Shown here piece after piece: positions 1-5,870 of a stretch of DNA of 6,478 nt; position 1 is the stretch's first letter, and each line of letters starts with the position of its first letter. The notes beneath the pieces are model-generated. The model saw nothing but the letters and a program-made list of their open reading frames with translations. It ran no database searches and was not told where the DNA came from. Made by a program: the position numbers and the translations under genes. Source of the stretch: Methylococcaceae bacterium UBA1147 (lineage in GTDB: Bacteria > Pseudomonadota > Gammaproteobacteria > Methylococcales > UBA1147); contig DBZZ01000076.1 of NCBI GenBank assembly GCA_002311315.1, positions 32,821-39,298 on the forward strand, read 5' to 3'.

Positions 1-527
1 ACCAGATTACCGTACCCGATCAGTCCCTGGCCGCTATAGACGACCTTTCCTGCGGCCGCGGCCCGTACCGGTTCTCCGTATTGGCCGGTGATATCAAAAC
101 CCTTCTTACCTGATTGCCGATAATTTTTAGCAATCGCCCCCTTTAACGGCCAGCGCCACAAAAGCTTTAGGTTTTTATGCGATGGTTTTTTAGTGGTGCT
201 AGATGCAGCCTGATTCGTTGTTGGTCGGGAATCCGGTTCTGTTGTTTTCGTCGGCCGATCGTTATCCGGAAACAGTCGAATCACTCGGCCCGGGGCAAGC
301 TTGAAAGGATCCTGGATTCCATTCCACCTCGCAATCAGCCGGAAATCGCGCTGTGTCTTGTATCCGATTCCATACAGGGTCTCGCCTTCCCTGATCCGGT
401 GAAAACGCGTCTTTTCATCAAGACCGTAATAGGGCTCGTGAATCATTGCGCAGGCCGAAAAAAGGAACAGCAGGGCCAGCAGGTAAATGGGTTTTTGGCA
501 GGTGAACAAGGACCTAAGCGTAAACAT
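1..527 (-). CDS. NlpD-like LysM/M23 lipoprotein (C-terminus cut off by window edge)
   Basis: Partial gene reading off the left edge; 175 residues are visible. Seen: a hydrophobic signal at about residues 13-25 ending in FSAC, a lipobox-like site with Cys26. A LysM domain follows at about 43-86 (HRIREGETLYGIG start, RWNGI core, LAPGRVIRLF end). A Thr/Ser/Pro-rich linker covers about 88-118. The start of an M23/LytM domain lies from about 124 (WRWPLKG, KKGFDITG, AAAAGKVVYSG, GLIGYGNL). Active M23 enzymes have a zinc-ligand His two residues before the Gly of HxGxD; here Lys occupies that place (K141, G143, D145), as in E. coli NlpD, which activates amidase AmiC rather than cutting peptidoglycan. 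I infer an outer-membrane-anchored amidase activator. The start is the ATG at 527 with GAGGGA at 540-535, 7 nt upstream. The LysM-M23 linker is short, so the full protein may be about 240-250 aa against 379 in E. coli NlpD. It lies 43 bp downstream of the J-domain gene on the same strand, probably cotranscribed. The usual nlpD upstream neighbour, pcm, is not there, so a paralogue is possible. Confidence 0.88.
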   Translation of the reverse strand, partial: MFTLRSLFTCQKPIYLLALLFLFSACAMIHEPYYGLDEKTRFHRIREGETLYGIGYKTQRDFRLIARWNGIQDPFKLAPGRVIRLFPDNDRPTKTTEPDSRPTTNQAASSTTKKPSHKNLKLLWRWPLKGAIAKNYRQSGKKGFDITGQYGEPVRAAAAGKVVYSGQGLIGYGNL

Positions 528-570
528 CAGCCATTCCCTCAACCCTGATATCGGCCGCAACTGGCTCAAC

Positions 571-1317
571 CTATCCCAGCAAGACATCCCTTGCCCGATT
601 GATCTTCGAAGCCAGGTAACCCGAGCCTCCACGGTCAGGGTGGATCTTCTGCATTAACCTGCGATGAGCCTGAGCGACTTCCTCGGCCGAAACCCCTTCG
701 TCCAGCCCCAGGACTTCAAGCGCCTCTTCACGGCTCATTCGTTGCCCACCCGTTTCGAAGCCGGCCTGCTTCCGTTCCCGCCCATGCGGGTCGCCGGTCC
801 GCCACTCGTCGGGATAAATCCGCTCAAGGTAGGATTCGATCAGGGCAACGGCATCATCGTCAATGCCCTGTACCTCTTGCCGCAGTTGCAGCAGACTGCG
901 TAGATCAAGTTCTCTGAAGGTACGCCCGGCAAAACTCCCTTTCAACACCTCCCCAACAATCTCACCTCGCTCGTGATCTAGCGTCATGCGAACGAACTCC
1001 GTTTCAACTGTGGATGCATTATCCGGTCCGCCCGTACCCCCACGAGGGCGGTACTGAACCCAAAGCCTTTGCAGCAAAGGCGCAAACCTCAACAAATGCG
1101 GCAACGATCGAAAAAGCACAGCGACCAATCCGCCGATCACCGGCAACAACCAGTTAAGGTGCCCTGTCGCGACCAGATAAAGCAGGAGTAGACCGCACCC
1201 TCCGACCAGCCAACTCTTCACGCTTTTCCTGATATCGGCTGCAGCCGTCTGGGTAAACCAGCGCAGGAAAACCCAGACCAAAGCAACCACTGCCAGAACA
1301 ACAATGATCTTTGCCAA
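571..1317 (-). CDS. Membrane-anchored J-domain (DnaJ-like, Pam18/Tim14-like) protein
   Basis: A 248-aa protein. Seen: hydrophobic segments at about residues 2-20, 36-51 and 53-70, then a basic stretch and a cytoplasmic region. A middle block at about 107-172 (MTLDHERGEIVGEVLKG, ELDLRSLLQL, ESYLERIYPDEW) resembles the conserved part of proteobacterial DnaJ-like membrane proteins. A C-terminal J domain covers about 193-248 with the HPD triad at 226-228, needed to stimulate Hsp70 ATPase. The sequence after HPD (RGGSGYLASKINRARDVL) closely follows the mitochondrial import co-chaperone Pam18/Tim14 (HPDKGGS, then AKINEAKD). Inference: it recruits DnaK-type Hsp70 to the inner membrane; the client is unknown. 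The start is TTG at 1317, one base after the upstream VWA stop, with AGAGG 5 nt before it, so translation is probably coupled. The next gene downstream is the NlpD-like lipoprotein. It lacks the Gly/Phe and zinc-finger regions of true DnaJ. Confidence 0.9.
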   Translation of the reverse strand: MAKIIVVLAVVALVWVFLRWFTQTAAADIRKSVKSWLVGGCGLLLLYLVATGHLNWLLPVIGGLVAVLFRSLPHLLRFAPLLQRLWVQYRPRGGTGGPDNASTVETEFVRMTLDHERGEIVGEVLKGSFAGRTFRELDLRSLLQLRQEVQGIDDDAVALIESYLERIYPDEWRTGDPHGRERKQAGFETGGQRMSREEALEVLGLDEGVSAEEVAQAHRRLMQKIHPDRGGSGYLASKINRARDVLLG

Positions 1318-1327
1318 TCTAGCCTCT
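1317..1327 (-). promoter_or_regulatory. Shine-Dalgarno that decides the TTG start of the J-domain gene
   Basis: On the minus strand AGAGG (1327-1323) lies 5 nt before TTG (1317-1315), and the VWA stop TAG (1321-1319) falls between them. No ATG or GTG in that frame offers a better start, because the next hydrophobic residues already belong to the first membrane segment. The layout indicates termination-reinitiation coupling of the two genes. Confidence 0.65.
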
Positions 1328-2026
1328 GTTCATCTGATCAGTCAGGAGCAGTACCCCCTTCCCGTGTTTCCTGGAATAGTCATCCAGCGCTTTTCTGCCG
1401 CCGGCAGCATAAACGGCAACCGCACCCAGTAACTCGGCAAGAAAGTCCGCACTACCAGCATCGAATTGGCAATAAGCTCCCCCGCTCAAACTGGCCATCC
1501 TTCTGAAAATCTTCTCTGCACCGGTCTCCCCCCCTTCATGGAAGATGAACACGGGGACACCCAGCATACCCAACTGTCCCGACAAACCGCACAATGTCGA
1601 AGCATTCTCTTCCATGTAGTCACCGATAAACACTACCGCATTCACTTTTTGTTTGCGGGTCTGCGACAAAGCGTGCTCAAGGACCTTGTAAATCTGAGTA
1701 TGTCCGGCCATACAGCAGACTTCTGACATCTGACCGAGCAGTGTTGAAGCCTTGCTGACCCATGGGTAGGAATAAAAGATATCAAAACCATGGTAGTAAC
1801 AAAGCTGAATATTCAACCCACCCAGCGACTCGGTAACCTCGAACATCTGGCGTTGTATGCGACAGGCCCGATCCCACATCGGTTCACGACTGGCGGTCGC
1901 ATCCATCGAGAAGACCAGTCGGCCGCGCTTCCCACCCTCCCGGACCGCCGGCATTCTGTCCAATTTCCCGAGGAAACTACTGACCCCGGAGCTGTGGGAA
2001 CGCTTGATGAGATCACTTTTCTTCAT
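1319..2026 (-). CDS. VWA (von Willebrand factor A, MIDAS) domain protein
   Basis: A 235-aa soluble protein without signal peptide or membrane segment. Seen: a basic N-terminus (MKKSDLIKRS, about 1-35), then a VWA fold. MIDAS motif 1 is FSMDATAS with D42, T44 and S46, a DxTxS variant of the common DxSxS. The probable MIDAS threonine is T110 in GHTQIYKVLEHAL. The third motif is VVFIGDYMEE with D136, followed by LGVPVFIFHEG and a C-terminal helix region to 235. Six cysteines are present (55, 76, 104, 105, 146, 186), including a CC pair. VWA domains bind a divalent metal and mediate protein assembly; the partner here is unknown. The start is ATG at 2026 with AAGGAG at 2040-2035, 8 nt upstream; an in-frame TTG at 2086 would add 20 residues but has no comparable ribosome site. 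It is first gene of the probable operon with the J-domain and NlpD-like genes. It resembles stand-alone VWA proteins in DnaJ or stress contexts, but I cannot assign a named family. Confidence 0.88.
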   Translation of the reverse strand: MKKSDLIKRSHSSGVSSFLGKLDRMPAVREGGKRGRLVFSMDATASREPMWDRACRIQRQMFEVTESLGGLNIQLCYYHGFDIFYSYPWVSKASTLLGQMSEVCCMAGHTQIYKVLEHALSQTRKQKVNAVVFIGDYMEENASTLCGLSGQLGMLGVPVFIFHEGGETGAEKIFRRMASLSGGAYCQFDAGSADFLAELLGAVAVYAAGGRKALDDYSRKHGKGVLLLTDQMNRG

Positions 2027-2057
2027 AAGGAAATCTCCTTGCAGGAATTGTAGTAAT

Positions 2058-2078
2058 GCAATCAGGGGAAAAGATTGC
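2058..2078. repeat. Small inverted repeat in the VWA leader region
   Basis: GCAATC (2058-2063) and GATTGC (2073-2078) are perfect 6-bp arms around a 9-nt A/G-rich loop. If leftward transcription starts near 2078 this hairpin would be at the 5' end of the VWA operon mRNA. It could equally be an operator half-site pair or chance, since 6-bp arms are common. Confidence 0.25.
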
Positions 2079-2084
2079 GAAGAC

Positions 2085-2112
2085 AATATCCCGATGATTC
2101 ACACTGTGTCGA
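2085..2112 (-). promoter_or_regulatory. Candidate sigma70 promoter for the VWA/J-domain/NlpD-like operon
   Basis: Reading leftwards, TCGACA (2112-2107, five of six to TTGACA) is followed after 16 bp by GATATT (2090-2085, four of six to TATAAT). Transcription would start near 2078, leaving a leader of about 50 nt. A second candidate -10, TACAAT (2052-2047), is closer to consensus but has no -35 and would leave almost no leader before the Shine-Dalgarno. Confidence 0.35.
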
Positions 2113-2118
2113 TCTTTC

Positions 2119-2149
2119 TTGATTGGGATTGCGCTGGCTGGTATATAAT
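2119..2149 (+). promoter_or_regulatory. Strong-looking extended -10 promoter for the SH3-like membrane protein gene
   Basis: TTGATT (2119-2124) is separated by 17 bp from TATATA (2142-2147), which is preceded by the extended -10 dinucleotide in TGG (2139-2141). A perfect TATAAT in the overlapping register (2144-2149) would have a 19-bp spacer. Transcription would start near 2154, giving a leader of about 25 nt with AGGAG at 2165-2169. The discriminator after the -10 is GC-rich (GGCGC), a feature often seen at growth-rate-controlled promoters; that regulatory reading is inference. Confidence 0.6.
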
Positions 2150-2178
2150 GGCGCACTGCCCTACAGGAGATCGGTCTA

Positions 2179-2601
2179 ATGAGTAACAAAATCAATTTTA
2201 GCGAGCAAGCCACCAAAGTCATCAATACCATTGTCGGCTTGAAAGAATCAAATCCCAAGGCATTTTACGGGGGCATCCTTGTCCTCTTGCTCTTGTTTGT
2301 GTTCAATTTTGTTGGCAGTGGCGCCGAGGATTCCAAGGCAATGAGCACAAACCTGGTCAAGGGCGATACGTATTCATTGCAAAGCCCCAACGGAGGAAGA
2401 GTTCTTCTGATGGGAATGCCGACTTTCGGTTCGGCAGGCTCCGGCGAAAAAACCAATGTCTGCACTGTTAAGGCGGGTACGAAAGCAACACTCGAGGAGT
2501 GGACTGTTGTCAATTACATCCACTACGTCAAGGTCACACCTCAGGGCCAACAGTGCGCCGGAAAAAGCGGCTGGACTTCCAAGATTCACCTCAAGAATTA
2601 G
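2179..2601 (+). CDS. Small single-pass membrane protein with probable SH3-like domain
   Basis: A 140-aa protein I do not recognise by name. Seen: a polar N-terminus (about 1-27), one strongly hydrophobic segment at about 28-47 (GGILVLLLLFVFNFVG), and a C-terminal region of about 90 residues. The latter has a beta-rich pattern: GRVLLMGMPTF, VCTVKAGTKATLEEW, HYVKVTPQG, GWTSKIHL. The order AGT-x-A, then YVKV, then GWT is that of bacterial SH3-like domains, so I infer a small beta-barrel outside the membrane. Two cysteines, C95 and C126, both in that domain, could form a disulfide if it is periplasmic. With no basic N-terminal cluster ahead of the membrane segment, orientation is uncertain. The ATG at 2179 has AGGAG 9 nt upstream and its own promoter. 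It is monocistronic, divergent from the VWA operon and convergent with ybbP. Ligand and function are unknown. Confidence 0.85.
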   Translation: MSNKINFSEQATKVINTIVGLKESNPKAFYGGILVLLLLFVFNFVGSGAEDSKAMSTNLVKGDTYSLQSPNGGRVLLMGMPTFGSAGSGEKTNVCTVKAGTKATLEEWTVVNYIHYVKVTPQGQQCAGKSGWTSKIHLKN

Positions 2602-2607
2602 TCATCA

Positions 2608-2652
2608 TCAGCCACCGGCTGCGCGTTCAACCAAGCGAAACCCGGTGGCTGA
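2608..2652. terminator. Perfect 11-bp inverted repeat between convergent genes (possible terminator)
   Basis: TCAGCCACCGG (2608-2618) is the exact reverse complement of CCGGTGGCTGA (2642-2652), with a 23-nt loop. It starts 7 nt after the stop of the SH3-like gene and ends 12 nt after where ybbP would stop when read leftwards. The GC-rich stem can form in both transcripts. No T-run follows on either strand, so it is not a classic intrinsic terminator; it may protect mRNA ends, assist Rho-dependent termination, or bind a protein. Confidence 0.45.
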
Positions 2653-2664
2653 CGCCTTCAGAGG

Positions 2665-5154
2665 CTATTCGTTCTCCCGAATCAGGACCAAGGGGCTTTC
2701 GGTCACGGTCCGGCGGGTACACCACAGGCCCAGCAGGGCAATCAAACCTGCTCCTAAAGCAGGACTGAAAACCAGGATCTGCCAGGAAAATCTGTACGGC
2801 AGATCAAGAATCTGCTCGTACAGCAAAAAGAGAACAAATTCGGCAGAAACGGCCCCCAGAAGTCCCGCCATAAAGCCAATACTGGCAAACTCAACGCATT
2901 GGTTCTGCCGAATCACATTGCGTCCTGCTCCCAAGGTCCTGAGAATGCAGGAACTGTAGACCCTCTCGTCAATCCCCGCGTAAACCGCCGAAAACAGGAC
3001 AGCAACTCCCGCCAACAAGGCAAACACCAGTACGTATTCAACAGCAACGGTGACTTGGGAAACAAGACCCTGAACCTGCTTGATGATCATGTCGATCTCC
3101 AAAACCGAAACACCCGGGTAGGCTTTCACCATCTCCTTCAAAAGAAGCTTCCTTTCAGGCGGCAGGTAAAAGCTGGTCATGTAGAAACTCGGATAACCGT
3201 CCAGCGCACCTGGGGAGAAAATGACATAGAAGTTGGGTGTCATGGTATCCCACTTGACACTGCGGACACTGGTCACGGGAACCGTTAATCGACGGCTTCC
3301 GATGGCAAAGGTCAGACGATCCCCCAACCCGACACCGAGACTTTCTGCAAGACCTTGTTCGATCGAAAGCTGGTTACCTGCAGTACCGTCCCACCAGTCA
3401 CCCGCCTTTATTCGGTTGTCCTCTGGCAGAACACCGGTATACGTCAGGTTCAGATCCCTGTTCAGCGCCAATTCCGCTTGCGAATCCGAAGCGACGAGCA
3501 GTGCCGCATCCTGGCCGTTGATTTTGGTCAGACGGCCACGAACGACTGGATAAAACGAAGAAACCTGGACATTCCGGGCCTTGAACCACTGCTGCACTCC
3601 TTCCCATTCCGATGGAAAGATGTTCAGTGCAAAGTGATTCGGTGCGTCTGTGGGCAAGGCCTCCTGCCAGTCGCTGATCAGATCCGTACGAACCACTCCG
3701 AGAACGATCAAGGCGGTCAGCGCAAACGCAAACGCGACAACCTGACTGACGCTTGATATGGCGTTGCGGCTAAGTTGCTGAATACCAAAACGAGTGTTCA
3801 GGCCAAGAAACGGCAGCAGCAGTCGGGTGCTTCGAATCAACAAATAGACCACCCCACCAAGAGAGACAATCACTACTGCTGCCGCCACGAGAAAATACGA
3901 AACCAGTCGAAAATCTCCCGTATAAAGCCACATGAGAAGCAGGATTGTGCCCAACCCCAGCACATGGGACAGCGCTCGATTGACCGGCTGCGGATCCAGA
4001 TCATGCCGCAGGACTCTGAGGGGAGAAACCCGCCGCTGCTGAATCAGAGGCGGTATCGTAAACCCGACAAGTACAACCATTCCGGTAAGAATGGCAAAGC
4101 CGAAAGCATACCAGTCGGGTTGAGCCAGATTTTCCGGGAGCAGACTGCCAAGATACCAAACCAGTAACTCCTGGGTTACCCAGCCAAGCAGACAGCCAAC
4201 CAAGGATGCCATTAATCCAAGAATACCTAGTTGCCAGAAAAACAGAGACAGTATCTCGTTCTGACGGACCCCCATGCATCGAAGGATTGCTGTCATCCCG
4301 AAATGACGTCTTGAGTAGCGACTGGCTGACATCCCGATGGCAACCCCTGCAATCATGACCACGACCACACTCGCCAGGCCCAGATATTTCTCGGCACGCT
4401 TGAAAGCACTGCCAATTTCTGGTCGATCTTCACGAATATCGAGGAGCTTCTCTCCGGGGTTCAACCGCGGCTTCAACCAGCTCTTGAACCGCATCACATC
4501 CTTCTCGGCACCTGCAAACAGGAAGTAATAATGCGCATGACTGCCAGGCTGAATAACGCCCGTCGCCGCCAGGTCCGCGTCATTGATCAGTACTCGAGGG
4601 GTCAAGCCAAGCAGATTCCCTCGGCGGTCAGGCTCATAGGTCAGCACGCGTTCAACCCTGAAGATCTTTTCCCCGACTTCGACCGAATCACCGACCGACA
4701 ACCCGAGGCCAGACAATACACGGCCTTCGACCCATGCCGCACCCGGGCTGGGGATCTCGGAGGCAACCGTTTCAACAGCCCCGAAATCATCGGCGGTCTT
4801 TACCTTGCCGCGCAACGGATAGGCAGAACTAACCGCCTTGACCCCGCAAAGCAAATAATCATCCTGATTCAGGATCACGGTAGAAAATTCGGTGCTGCGG
4901 GCCCATTGCAACTCGCTCAAGCCGGCTTTTCGAATCCAGTCGTCAGGCAAAGCAGAATGACTGGTCACCACCAGGTCCGCGGCCAGAAAAGCCGCCGCCT
5001 GCATTGACATGGTGCGGTTCAGACGATCGTTGAAAAGGGTGGTGGTAGAAGTACTTCCAACCGCAATCAACAAGGCAATCACAAGAATGTTCAGTTCACC
5101 GGTACGCCAATCCCTCTTAAGAAAGCGAACCGAAAGCCTTAACCATCGCAGCAT
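2665..5154 (-). CDS. ybbP: YbbP-type ABC transporter permease (FtsX/MacB superfamily)
   Basis: An 829-aa inner-membrane protein, close to E. coli YbbP (804 aa). Seen: TM1 at about 21-41 after a basic amphipathic start (MLRWLRLSVRFLKRDWR), then a large extracytoplasmic domain (about 45-255). A first FtsX-type set of helices follows at about 257-280, 303-335 and 348-370, with the cytoplasmic motif RRHFGMTAILRCMGV at 282-296. A central helix pair covers about 396-441, another helix 466-488, and a second extracytoplasmic domain about 495-690. A final FtsX set lies at about 700-728, 755-779 and 790-812, with the matching motif ERVYSSCILRTLGAGR at 730-745. Ten helices and duplicated FtsX modules are typical of the family, which couples ATP hydrolysis to periplasmic movement rather than classic import. 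It should pair with the YbbA ATPase just upstream. The start ATG 5154 has GAGG 8 nt before it, overlapping the ybbA stop; further upstream starts would overlap ybbA and lack support. The natural substrate is not established; the tesA linkage suggests lipids or hydrophobic esters. Confidence 0.95.
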   Translation of the reverse strand: MLRWLRLSVRFLKRDWRTGELNILVIALLIAVGSTSTTTLFNDRLNRTMSMQAAAFLAADLVVTSHSALPDDWIRKAGLSELQWARSTEFSTVILNQDDYLLCGVKAVSSAYPLRGKVKTADDFGAVETVASEIPSPGAAWVEGRVLSGLGLSVGDSVEVGEKIFRVERVLTYEPDRRGNLLGLTPRVLINDADLAATGVIQPGSHAHYYFLFAGAEKDVMRFKSWLKPRLNPGEKLLDIREDRPEIGSAFKRAEKYLGLASVVVVMIAGVAIGMSASRYSRRHFGMTAILRCMGVRQNEILSLFFWQLGILGLMASLVGCLLGWVTQELLVWYLGSLLPENLAQPDWYAFGFAILTGMVVLVGFTIPPLIQQRRVSPLRVLRHDLDPQPVNRALSHVLGLGTILLLMWLYTGDFRLVSYFLVAAAVVIVSLGGVVYLLIRSTRLLLPFLGLNTRFGIQQLSRNAISSVSQVVAFAFALTALIVLGVVRTDLISDWQEALPTDAPNHFALNIFPSEWEGVQQWFKARNVQVSSFYPVVRGRLTKINGQDAALLVASDSQAELALNRDLNLTYTGVLPEDNRIKAGDWWDGTAGNQLSIEQGLAESLGVGLGDRLTFAIGSRRLTVPVTSVRSVKWDTMTPNFYVIFSPGALDGYPSFYMTSFYLPPERKLLLKEMVKAYPGVSVLEIDMIIKQVQGLVSQVTVAVEYVLVFALLAGVAVLFSAVYAGIDERVYSSCILRTLGAGRNVIRQNQCVEFASIGFMAGLLGAVSAEFVLFLLYEQILDLPYRFSWQILVFSPALGAGLIALLGLWCTRRTVTESPLVLIRENE

Positions 5155-5164
5155 TGGCAATACC

Positions 5165-5830
5165 TCAGCTAGAGGCCACGACCGCGCCCGCCAGAAGATG
5201 GATCCGGCGTTCACAGCGGGTCGCAAGTTGCTCGTCGTGAGTCACAAGAACCAGCGTGGTACCGTTTTCACGATTCATTTCAAACAGCAGTTCGATAATC
5301 TGCGCACCGGTGACACTGTCGAGGTTCCCCGTGGGTTCGTCTGCAAAAAGCACCCTGGGCGTTACGGCAAAGGCCCTGGCCAGGGCCACCCTCTGCTGTT
5401 CGCCGCCCGACAACTGGTTCGGCAAGTGCGTCTGGCGATCAGCCAGACCAACCCTTTGCATCAGGGTTTCAGCCTGGGCTCGAGCATCGCTTCGATCGAG
5501 CAGTTCGAGCGGTAGCATGACATTTTCCACTGCCGTCAAGTTCGGAAGCAGATGAAAAGACTGGAACACGAAACCGATGTATTGACTTCGGAGCCGGGCT
5601 CGGCCGTCCTCGTCCATCGAGGTCAGGCATTGCCCATCCAGGAAGACATCTCCCTCGGACGGCTGGTCCAGCCCTGCGAGCAGACTGAGCAAGGTGGTCT
5701 TTCCGGACCCCGAGACCCCGACAATCGCCACGGTAGTACCGCTGGTGATTGAAAGGCTGACCGAATCAACGATGGTCAGTTCTCCCTGCAGCGTCGGTAC
5801 ACGCTTAGAAAGGTTGCGAACATCGATCAT
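5165..5830 (-). CDS. ybbA: YbbA-type ABC transporter ATP-binding protein
   Basis: A 221-aa ABC ATPase (E. coli YbbA is 228 aa). All catalytic motifs are intact: Walker A GVSGSGKT at 38-45 with K44, Q-loop Q90 in FVFQSFHLLPNLT, signature LSGGE at 140-144, Walker B RVLFADEP at 159-166 with E165, D-loop NLD at 169-171 and switch His198 in LVTHDE. The FQSFHLLPNLTA...NVMLP pattern places it with the LolD/MacB/YbbA group, which serve FtsX-type permeases; the neighbour ybbP identifies it as YbbA. The start is ATG 5830 (MIDVRNLSK), matching the family N-terminus. The frame stays open 46 codons further upstream, but that extension lies across tesA and lacks similarity. Its Shine-Dalgarno is weak (only GAG, 6 nt before ATG). 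The TGA stop sits in the ybbP Shine-Dalgarno (TGAGG), 10 nt from the ybbP ATG, indicating coupled translation. No convincing complete promoter was found in the 40 bp to tesA. Confidence 0.96.
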   Translation of the reverse strand: MIDVRNLSKRVPTLQGELTIVDSVSLSITSGTTVAIVGVSGSGKTTLLSLLAGLDQPSEGDVFLDGQCLTSMDEDGRARLRSQYIGFVFQSFHLLPNLTAVENVMLPLELLDRSDARAQAETLMQRVGLADRQTHLPNQLSGGEQQRVALARAFAVTPRVLFADEPTGNLDSVTGAQIIELLFEMNRENGTTLVLVTHDEQLATRCERRIHLLAGAVVASS

Positions 5831-5838
5831 GGTATGCT
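5830..5838 (+). promoter_or_regulatory. Candidate extended -10 promoter for tesA
   Basis: TGG followed by TATGCT (5830-5838) forms an extended -10 element; start near 5845 would give a leader of about 26 nt holding GGAGA (5858-5862). No recognisable -35 lies at 16-18 bp spacing. The element overlaps the ybbA start codon on the other strand, so tesA transcription would begin in the short divergent gap. Only one half of a promoter is visible. Confidence 0.3.
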
Positions 5839-5870
5839 CGACGATTCGCTGTTCCTCGGAGAACCGTTGT

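Larger units (their letters stand above)
2027..2178. other. Divergent intergenic region (VWA operon / SH3-like gene)
   Basis: This 152-bp stretch carries no coding sequence. It holds promoters for both directions and both Shine-Dalgarno sites: AAGGAG (2040-2035, minus) and AGGAG (2165-2169, plus, 9 nt before ATG 2179). The 7-mer GATTGCG occurs twice in the same orientation (2073-2079 and 2127-2133). An odd-centred palindrome ACAC-T-GTGT sits at 2101-2109, next to the candidate leftward -35. Whether either is an operator cannot be told from one sequence. Confidence 0.6.

Noticed and set aside
177..548. Open frame of 123 codons on the plus strand
   Set aside because: It lies antisense to the NlpD-like gene, which has lipobox, LysM and M23 signatures; the translation is Arg/Cys-rich with no family pattern.
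2027..2086. TTG start adding 20 residues to the VWA protein
   Set aside because: ATG 2026 has a near-perfect AAGGAG at 8 nt; the extension would translate the leader, including that ribosome site.
5155..5226. N-terminal extension of YbbP by 24 residues
   Set aside because: It would overlap the ybbA end; ATG 5154 has a good Shine-Dalgarno and matches the family start.
4531..5515. Two long plus-strand open frames (158 and 168 codons) opposite ybbP and ybbA
   Set aside because: They are antisense to genes with clear domain motifs and have low-complexity, Arg/Gln-rich translations without recognisable ribosome sites.
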